From NCBI RefSeq assembly GCF_000002865.3, contig NW_001865079.1, positions 26,794-49,293 of the forward strand: DNA of 22,500 nucleotides, read 5' to 3'. The position numbers and the translations under genes were made by a program. Below, piece after piece: positions 1 through 7,900 of this stretch (position 1 is its first letter; the number at the start of each line of letters is the position of its first letter). This DNA comes from Monosiga brevicollis MX1. Taxonomy: Eukaryota > Opisthokonta > Choanoflagellata > Craspedida > Salpingoecidae. A model generated the notes under the pieces. That model worked only from the letters and a program-made list of their open reading frames with translations. It made no database searches and was not told the DNA's origin.

Positions 1-66
1 CATTATGGCTGCCGCTTTTTTTGGTGTGAATCCACGTCGTTCCAATTCATTTTGGCGCCAAAAGTA

Positions 67-153
67 GTGAGCTGCTGAGGCGACTTATGTTTGTTTTTGG
101 TCTCTGGAAAAGTCATGCACTGCTCACCATTTTCTGGCTTCTTCTCTGTCTAG
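67..153 (+). other. candidate 5'-UTR intron of the coiled-coil/kinase gene
   Basis: A gtgagc donor at 67 and a pyrimidine-rich acceptor ending ctgtctag at 153 bound an 87-bp segment, the usual intron size in this window. An ATG lies at 155, directly after the acceptor. If this intron is real, the signal-peptide-like reading that begins at 87 is intronic and translation would start at 155. Seen: the splice consensus and the spacing. Inferred: that it is used. Confidence 0.5.
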
Positions 154-2117
154 GATGGCGAGCAGTGGCAGTGCAGACGAGCGATCCGGCGCCGTTTCGC
201 GCCCAGCTAGAGCAATGGAAAAGCTGGCCTCACGTGCTCCAGTTGGCCCAACTGCAGACGCTGAAGCCAAGCCGAGCAAGGCTGAAGACAAGCTTAAACA
301 CGCTGAAGCCATGCTGGACAGCGCTGAAGCCAGGCTGGACAGCGCTGAAGCCAACCTGGACAGCGCTGAGGCCAACCTGGAACCTGGACAGCGCTGAGGA
401 ACGTGCCATGGCGCCCATGGACACAGAGGAGCAAGCCAGTGCCGAATTGAAGGTGGCGGAAGCCGAATTGGGCGTGGCCAAAGCCAAACTGGGCGTGGCG
501 GAAGCCGAATTGGGCGTGGCCAAAGCCAAACTGGGCGTGGCTGAAGCTAATGTGGAAGCGGCTACAAATGATGAAGACCGAGCCCGAGCCGAATCAAGTG
601 TGGCCAATGCCAAATTGAAGGCGGCGCAAGCCAAACTGGAAGCGGGCGACGCCGAATTGGAAGCGGCTACAAATGAGAGAGACCAAGCCCGAGCCGAGGC
701 GGACGTGGTCGATGCCAAACTCAACGTGGCCAAAGTGAACGTGGCGGAAGCCGAATTGGGCGTGGCGGAAGCCGAATTGGGCGTGGCGAAAGCCAAACTG
801 AAAGCGACCAAAGCCAAAGTGGCAGCGGGTACGAATGAGAAAGACCAGACCCGAGCCAAATCGGGCGTGGCCAATGCCGAATTGAACGTGGCGGAAGCCC
901 AAGTGAACGTGGCGGAAGCCGCATTGGGCGTGGCCAAAGCCAAACTGGAAGCGGCCAAAGCCAAAGTGGCAGCGTGTTCGAATGAGGCAGACCAGACCCG
1001 AGCCAAATCGGGCGTGATCGATGCCGAATTGAACGTGGCCGAAGCCGAAGTGAACTTGGCCATCTGGCGTCGACGTGCCGCAGAGCTGAGCAATGTCTCT
1101 GAATTCATCCGAGACATCTTGAAAATGGAAGAGGCCTACGCTCGCCAGAAGCGTGATGAAGCTGCAAGCAGAAAAAAACCACCCATGGCGGCTGCAGTGA
1201 GCCCTCGTCCCCTGCAATCCCGTGAGCTTGGTTTCGTGGGCCTCGTGAACATTCCTGACAACGATGGGCAGCCGTTGTATTACCAACCATACTGCTTTCT
1301 CGGCGAGGGCAGGCACTGCAAGGCGTACAAAGGCGACTTTCATGACAAGCCGGCCGTCTTCAAGATTTTCCAGGACAAAGCCGTCATGAAGCAGGAGCGT
1401 GACATGCTTATCAATCTGGATTTGGCCAAGGTTCAAAACGTGCCTGTCCTCAAGGGTTGCTCGGAAGAGTACCCCTACTGCTGCGTCGTGGCCCCTGTAG
1501 GCAGAGAATTTGTCACGCCTCCTACAAGACATGAGCTATCAATGCTTTTGGATGTGCTCAAGGCCGCGCACAAGGCTGGGGTTGTTCATCGTGACCCGCT
1601 TCCCCGCAACTATTTTCGTGTGGATTCTACAATTCTATTCAGCGACTGGGGGTCGGCTGAAGAGATTCGCACAGGCCAGCCAGTTGCACCCACTGGCTGG
1701 CCTTGTGAGCAAGCAGATGACATGATTGACGAGGTTCGTGCCGCTTGCTGCAGTGAATGTGGGAAGAATTGCAGTGTGCAAGCCCCCTCATGTTCGACTG
1801 GTTGTGGTTTGCAGAGTGAGGTGGTGCCCCAGTTCCGACATGACCTGGAAATGTTTGCAAAGGGCATCTTCTTGCGAATGGTGCAAAAGGGCGGCTGGCC
1901 AAATGACCTGCGTAGCACTGATTTTTGGGATGAGGGATACTTGGGATCTACCTGGCGACCTGTCTTGAATGCTGCTCGCTCTCTACCCAATTTCCTTACC
2001 GGAGAAGACTCACCCGAAGATTTTGTGCAAAACCACGATGAGACATACGAGAACTTCAGAAACATACTCTTGGAGTCCTATGATCGCCTGCTCTCTAATG
2101 GGCCCGCTTTGTTTTGA
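87..2117 (+). CDS. alanine-rich heptad-repeat coiled coil fused to an atypical protein kinase-like domain (possible frameshift near 374-387)
   Basis: The open frame from ATG 87 to TGA 2117 gives 676 aa. Residues about 115-330 are Ala/Glu/Lys-rich heptads (units such as VAEAELG and VAKAKLG) in larger blocks that restart with a TNExDQxRA-type motif at nt 561, 666, 828 and 975; a long coiled coil is expected. Residues about 400-560 look kinase-like: a glycine loop (FLGEGRHCKAYKG), a candidate ATP-binding lysine in AVFKIF, a catalytic-loop motif HRDPLPRN, and SDWG in place of DFG. A Cys-rich insert follows (nt about 1740-1815). HRD...DWG kinases of this divergent kind occur in Crinkler-type and other atypical kinase groups; the exact family is uncertain. 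The first 30 residues from ATG 87 resemble a signal peptide, but the heptads between 155 and 380 read properly only in the frame starting at ATG 155. A 7-bp duplication switches the frames. This may be a pseudogene, an assembly error, or a real start at 87. Confidence 0.72.
   Translation: MFVFGLWKSHALLTIFWLLLCLGWRAVAVQTSDPAPFRAQLEQWKSWPHVLQLAQLQTLKPSRARLKTSLNTLKPCWTALKPGWTALKPTWTALRPTWNLDSAEERAMAPMDTEEQASAELKVAEAELGVAKAKLGVAEAELGVAKAKLGVAEANVEAATNDEDRARAESSVANAKLKAAQAKLEAGDAELEAATNERDQARAEADVVDAKLNVAKVNVAEAELGVAEAELGVAKAKLKATKAKVAAGTNEKDQTRAKSGVANAELNVAEAQVNVAEAALGVAKAKLEAAKAKVAACSNEADQTRAKSGVIDAELNVAEAEVNLAIWRRRAAELSNVSEFIRDILKMEEAYARQKRDEAASRKKPPMAAAVSPRPLQSRELGFVGLVNIPDNDGQPLYYQPYCFLGEGRHCKAYKGDFHDKPAVFKIFQDKAVMKQERDMLINLDLAKVQNVPVLKGCSEEYPYCCVVAPVGREFVTPPTRHELSMLLDVLKAAHKAGVVHRDPLPRNYFRVDSTILFSDWGSAEEIRTGQPVAPTGWPCEQADDMIDEVRAACCSECGKNCSVQAPSCSTGCGLQSEVVPQFRHDLEMFAKGIFLRMVQKGGWPNDLRSTDFWDEGYLGSTWRPVLNAARSLPNFLTGEDSPEDFVQNHDETYENFRNILLESYDRLLSNGPALF
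374..387 (+). repeat. 7-bp tandem duplication that shifts the reading frame
   Basis: AACCTGG occurs twice in direct succession (374-380 and 381-387) at the end of a 21-bp coding repeat encoding LDSAEAN heptads. Counting one copy only, the frame from ATG 155 continues without interruption into the long downstream coiled-coil/kinase frame. With both copies it stops at 397. Confidence 0.8.
420..1065 (+). repeat. coding 21-bp (heptad) minisatellite
   Basis: Imperfect 21-bp units encode alanine-rich heptads such as VAEAELG, VAKAKLG and VAEANVE. They are grouped into higher-order blocks of about 35, 54 and 49 codons, each restarting with a TNE-type motif. A related 21-bp array (LDSAEAN units) lies upstream at about 310-395 in the other frame. 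Such arrays are prone to slippage. Confidence 0.8.
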
Positions 2118-3078
2118 GCTGCTGCTTTAACTTTGATTTTTTTCTCTTCTGTCCAGCTCCAATCGAAAGAACATTGCTACTCTGGTCATACACGATGGGT
2201 TTGCAACAATTATCTTGGGCAGGAGAAGGTATCAAACTCCACTCATATGTAAAGATGCATGACTTCTGTGCGCCGGTGTACAAGTGTGCTTGGAATGCAG
2301 CAGCACAAAGTAGATGGGCCACAGTTTGCTTGGCTCCTTTGAGCTGCTTCACAAACATGTTTGCATTGAGGCGCTGCTTCTATAATTCCTCTTCGGGTAG
2401 GCTGGGTTTGGGGTCGCGCTGGCACGCGTTCCTTCCAGAAGCCAAGAGCCAACAAAGCCTGAGGCACAGGGGCAGGAGGATCATGTGCAGTGCACGGCCG
2501 TTAGTAGCGCACAACAGCGTTTGGTTGCTATTTGTGCACTTCACTCTTGTCTGCGTGGTCGCCTCGGAGATCCGGATATCGTTTCACGCCTCTTGCCGCA
2601 CTGGCTACCAAGTAAAACCGTTGGAAAGCGCGTTGGCTGGGATGCCATGGGGCTCGGCTACCGCCTCTGGCGACCCCACAGATCCAGGATGACCTGGCCT
2701 CTCCTTACTTTCAAGTGAAGATGCTGATGCCCAAGCAGCAGATGGCGCGTGTGACACTGCTGCCCTTATGGTAGTAAGACAGAGTAAGTTGATTTCGGAA
2801 GACGCGGATACTTAGAATGGCATTGATTGATAACATAAGAGCACCGCAAGGACAGGCATTTGGGGGAATGATAGCATCAGATTAGGCTCAGACCTGCGTC
2901 GGCAACTGGCTCGAAGACCATCGCCACAACACGCATACACGCGCACGCCGTTGACGTGCCACAAGAGAAAAAGAAAACAACGGACAACCGAAGGAAGACT
3001 AGAAAAAAAAAAAAAAAGGAGAAAGAAACAGAAGCTACGTGTGTTCCACGCGTACGTTCCAGAGCCTCGATGCGACGA
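2118..3078. other. stretch without a convincing gene
   Basis: Several short open frames exist here on both strands, but none shows a recognisable domain, biased composition or splice structure. An A15 run lies at 3003-3017. The left part is probably the 3' UTR and downstream flank of the coiled-coil/kinase gene. An undetected gene cannot be excluded. Confidence 0.4.
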
Positions 3079-3570
3079 CTAGGAGCAGTTGACGGTATCG
3101 TCTGGGAAGCTGACCCAATAGCGAACGCCCTCGGAGTGTTTAAGGACAAATTGGAAGCGATCACGGTGTTGAAGTGCAAGGGGATGGCTCCAGCACAGGT
3201 TGTCGCCCTGGAGCTGGGGTGACGAGGCAACGTGGGCATATTGCTTCTGGCCGACGCGTTTCACTTCCAGGTTGAGGGTGAGAGGCAATGACTCGTCGTC
3301 GCGTGGCGCGAGACAGATGCTTAGGACGTAATCGGGACAAGCGCCGACAACGCGCGTGGCAGGCACGCGGTAGGTCGTGAGGCGTGTACCTCGGCGTCGC
3401 GAGTCAGGTGGGCATGTGCATTCAAAGCCTGTGACTTGCACGGGTCGTGGTTGCAGAGGTTGTGGTGGTGGCTGAGGTTGAGCCCAACGTCGTCGCGGTT
3501 GCTGGCACCGTGGTGGGTGAACCTGGCGAGGATGCGATGGTAGAGGGCCCTGGGCTTGCTTCTTCAACAC
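3079..3570 (-). CDS. possible exon or small gene of unknown function
   Basis: This is a minus-strand open frame ending in TAG at 3079. The N-terminal third is Pro/Gln-rich; the last 115 or so residues look like a compact folded domain with alternating hydrophobic segments (for example LPLTLNLEVKRVGQ and FQFVLKHSEGVRYWV) and about five cysteines. No ATG begins the frame, so if real it is probably a 3' exon. A TGA lies just upstream at 3585-3583, with candidate acceptors inside the frame (for example a cag before 3428). A good gtatgt donor lies further upstream at 3626, but I could not find an open exon behind it. I do not recognise the family. Confidence 0.3.
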   Translation of the reverse strand: MLKKQAQGPLPSHPRQVHPPRCQQPRRRWAQPQPPPQPLQPRPVQVTGFECTCPPDSRRRGTRLTTYRVPATRVVGACPDYVLSICLAPRDDESLPLTLNLEVKRVGQKQYAHVASSPQLQGDNLCWSHPLALQHRDRFQFVLKHSEGVRYWVSFPDDTVNCS

Positions 3571-4194
3571 TTGAGCGCTTCCTCACAACCCAAACTGGCC
3601 TCTACCCGCCGTGGAGCCTGACATACCTCTGCAACCCCAACCAATACTATTGGTCTACAAGCATAGACGTATGTCCAGAAGCTGCTGGAACACTCTGGAA
3701 GATATCAGTCCAGGATGATGTCTGATGATCCTTGACGGCGCTCGTCAAGGAAAACTGTCGAACATTGTGATTGTTCCTGCCACCGAGATATAAGTACGGT
3801 CCTGTCGACCGGAAGTGGCATTTTACTTTGTACTTTTCCCGTTTCAATTTCCTCTGTTTGCTTTGTGAATTGACCACAAACAGATCACATCCTAAAAGAT
3901 CGATGCTAACTGGACTTGTGTCAAAGTGCAGGTGCCGCAACGAGAAGAGACGTCGGTATCCAAAGGCACATTTGGCATGGCATTCTGCCAAGGTATTGCA
4001 AAGGACACGAAACAACTTGTGTGCCTTCCCACATTGCAAGTTTGTGAGTGAATGTGTACTCGTCAGCGAGAAAAGTTGAACCTCCCACGGGCAATGGGGG
4101 CCTTGTGGTGAACAACGCCGGATGTGTGCAAAACCAGTGCAAGTGCTCGGAGCCACAGATTGGACTGCACGACGAAGAATCAAAACGAAAACAT
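3571..4194. other. spacer without a supported gene
   Basis: Minus-strand and plus-strand open frames here lack recognisable motifs and are interrupted in the frames that would continue the neighbouring genes. The right end is presumably the 3' UTR of the ankyrin-kinase-PARP gene. Confidence 0.4.
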
Positions 4195-4972
4195 CTAGGC
4201 AGTGTAGTAAACGACTAGCTCGGGGTAGATCTGGGCATTGTCGAACAATACCACCTCGCGAAACTTCCCTTGCGGTGTCGCAATGACAGAATCATGTCTG
4301 CGAGACAGCCAAAGACAAATCACATCAAACGGTGCGACAAGATTTGCAGGTATTGCCTCTTGCTTAACATACCGCTCATTGTTGGGTGCGTTGGGCAGCA
4401 GTGGTGGAGCCAGCGCCGCAGGGGAAGGTGAATGATAGACAAAGGCATGCCCCAGCAGGGCTCGCGTGATGACGAGCATGCGCTGACCATTGGGTGCAGG
4501 TTTTGCATAGACATGACTCTACAGCCAGAGTAGCAACACGCCTGTAAGCAACATTCACGATTACGATCCAGTCAAGGCTGCAAGAAAGCATCAATCGCAC
4601 CTTGCCAGGATGGTCTGCCAAATAAACACCGAGACCAAACCGATGGGCGCCTTTGTCACCCGCAAAGCGATAATCAAGGCCCAGGCGCACAATCTTGTCG
4701 CGCACCGATCTCACGGAGGAGATACCGTGGAACAGCAAGCGCTCTTGACAGGATGAGTCGCGAAGCAAAGCTGGAGAGCCCGAAAGCGCATCCAATGTGG
4801 CCGTTTTAAGTTGAGTGTAGTGCTCCCGAGTTTTGATGCGGTGCAACATCTCCCGTCGCTTAGCATGGTATCGCTCCCACAACACTGGGTTGTGCACGCG
4901 CTCCACCCTCTGCACTACAATATTAGGTGGCCCTTGTCCATCCTTGCTCAGCTCTTTCAACAACTCGGTCAC
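4195..4972 (-). other. PARP catalytic domain exons of the fusion gene
   Basis: The two last exons, 4972-4601 and 4518-4195, are joined by an 82-bp intron (gtgcga donor, ctgtag acceptor). Joining them places GVYLADHPGK directly before SHVYAK, exactly as in PARP1-like ADP-ribosyltransferases, where the triad tyrosine and the adenosine-stacking tyrosine are 11 residues apart; the spacing here is also 11. The final FDNAQIYPE motif resembles that of tankyrase and PARP1 C-termini. The glutamate of the H-Y-E triad is present, which in the family is linked to poly- rather than mono-ADP-ribosylation. Confidence 0.9.
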
Positions 4973-7900
4973 CTAATCACAGAGTGCATTTAAATCAACC
5001 CACCTCACGAAGCGAAGTGAGCAATGGCAGCAACAGCCAACGCACACACACACACACACACACACACACCTCTGATATGAGCTCGGGTGCGTCCCGCAAA
5101 ACGTCAATGGCTGATGTGACATGGGGTGCAACATGTTGCTGTGCAACCTGCATGGCACTCAATAGGCTTGGCCGTTGCTTCGGATCTGCTGTCAGCAACG
5201 CCCGCGTTTCCTTGTACAAATCGCTTGTCGAGTCGCACAGCTGCAAATAAACAAAAAAAAGTGCATTCAGAAAGAATCATAAGCTCACGAGCTGACCCAT
5301 TCACTGATCAGCCAAGAATGCGTTACTGACCTGAGCCGCTAGGTGAGGAAAGCTGCAAGAAGGATCGTTGGCTTGCATGCTCCAACTGCATCGGTTCACG
5401 ACTTCATCGCTTCGCGACTGAGCCGGTGGTACTGTTAGTGGGAACATGTAGGTGTTGTACAAAACGCAGCCAAAGGAAAAGACATCCTGTGCCGGACGTG
5501 CGCCCACATGACCCTGGCCAAAGAGGACCTCGGGTGCGATGTAGCCGGGCGTGCCTGACGACGCAGTGGCCGTGCATGGCAGCATGGTGGCCTCGGCTGT
5601 GGCTTTGGCAATGTCAAAATCACCCAGCCGCACAACGGGCTGGTCCTCATCGCCGTCCAACATGACGTTGCTCAGTTTGACATCGCGGTGCACCAGGCCC
5701 TTGCTATGCATGAAAGCCAGAGCCATGCGCAGCTGAGTCATCAAACCGGCAATCACGCTTAAGGTGGCCAGGTGGCGCGCCTTGCCGAGCCACTGCTGCA
5801 GATCCCCTTGTGTACACCACGGCTGGACCAGGTAGGCGCTCGGGTGGCCATCGTGAACATCCACAAGCGCGCCGAGGACTGGAATGATGTGTGGGTGCTC
5901 AAGCTGCCGCATGGCGCGGAGCTCCCGTAGAAACCCGCGACACCTCTCTTGCTTGTGTTGTCGAGCGAATGCGTACTCTTTTACGGCCAAATCTTGATTG
6001 GGATGACTTGGCAGTGCTGCTCGGGCCTTGTACACCTTATGGTTCCGGTTGTAATAAAGGTCAAGCCGACCCAGGCTGGAGAGCGTTAACAATTGGTCCA
6101 CTCCAGTCATGGCCTCCAAGATGAGCCGGGCCGGAAGATCGGGGCCAAGCTTAGTGCGGAGACGCGCTCCCAACGCACTTTGCTCAGGATGCAGAAAGAC
6201 CAGCAGGGCTGGGAAGTGTTGGTGCAGCAGCTTTGCCAGTGCTGCCACCTCGTCCACCTGCGTTGAGTCCGATAGCTGCTGGCCCAGAGTTTTGAGGCGC
6301 TCCTTTAGTTCCTGCAAATCTTCCTCGACGCCAGCTCGCCGCTCCTCTTTTGCGAAAAGCAAGTACCCAGTGGTAGCATGAATTTGCCTTTTCAGCTGAG
6401 CCTCTTCTTGATGTAGAGATACAACTTGACTTGCGCAGCTTTGTTTGATACCACCAGCATGTTTTTGGCATAGATCTAGCACCGACAGTGTCGTGGCCTG
6501 CCATTCAACCATGTCTTGCAGCTGCTGCATCAGGGCTCGCGCTTCTTGAAACACAAACGCGATATACCAGGCTTGATGCTCATAGTCGTGCTCTGCCTTC
6601 CAGTCTGTGAGCTGTTTCAGACCATTCTGCTTGGGTGAGCTCAGGTTTTGGTGGGCCTGGTGCAGCTGCTTCCATGCCTTGGACAACGCTTTGGCTGGAG
6701 GTGGTACGTTTGCATCTGAACATTGCACTCTTTGCAGCAGCATGTCCACGCAGCGGACCATTTTGCTGGATCCTGCTTGTGCTACGGCGCCCAGCGCATC
6801 TATGAACGCGGATTCCACACGTTGGAGGTTGCTGTTGGTGCATTTGAGCATCTCTTGGCGCTTTTCCCCAACATTGTGCAGCTTGCCAAGCTTTTCAAGA
6901 CCTTGCACCAGGTTGGATGGCATTGCCTCTTGAGTCGGTCCAGGATTCTGCATCATGTCGGCATCGTCAGGGCTGGAGCTAGCTTTGTGCCGTTTGGAAG
7001 GTGGAGAACCGCTCTTCGCGGGTTTGGTGCGGGGTGGTTTCGTCGTCTTGCTGAAGACACCAAAGTGATTTTGAAACTCGTCAAAGTGCTGTTGAAACTT
7101 GTTCTTCACCGACAGCAGCTGAAGCTGAGCTGTGAGACCATGCATCTCTTGAAGTACCGATTCTAGCTTGTCGGACTGTGGGTTCAGTTGCCTGAGACGG
7201 TCGCTTAGTGCTTCGGTCACCTGCAATGCTTGACTGAGCGCGTTGGAGGCTTGGGTGGTCATGGCCTGAAAGGCTGGCCAGTCCATTGCAGGAAGGTCCA
7301 TGGGAGCTTCATTGATGATCTTCTGGATGTGAACAACCGCCGTTCTAAGATTGGGATCGTGCTTTCTGGCGCCTCTAATAAAGGCATCCAGATGTGGGAG
7401 GGGATGGGTGGGGGCACGCTCGGGTAGGAGCGGCTTGAGCCACTTGTCCACCGCAACCACGACCGCTGCCGTGGACTAATCGGGTCACAAGGTGATGAGA
7501 GTGGCCAGTCATGAATGTGTTGGTTCAGGTTTGGGCTGAAGCTTGGATTAGAGGCTTGGGCTATCAGCATAAATCGGGATGAGGGGGCTCACCTCAAGGG
7601 ACGGATGGTTGAGCAAGGGCGGCAGCCAGACGGACGGCAGTGCAGGCGCGCGGAATGCGATTTGAGCTTCGTGGGTGGCAAACACAGACTCCAGGTTGCT
7701 ACCGTGCCCTCTCCGACGTCCCCTCTCAAGGGGTGTTTCAAAGTTCTTAGAGGGGGTTTACAGTCGCGATCAGAGCACGTGAGCGAGGCAACGAGGTGTA
7801 GCTGGTCTTGGGTTTGTTGGTGTTGTCAAAATATAGCCGGCGCAACGATATGCAAGAACAGCCTGTGCCAATGAAGCCGGCAGGTAGTCTGGATAAATAC

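Noticed and set aside
230-1532. Long minus-strand open frames opposite the coiled-coil repeats
   Set aside because: They are reverse readings of the heptad repeats (strings of FGFGHVQFG or SALATPN type) caused by the repetitive codon pattern.
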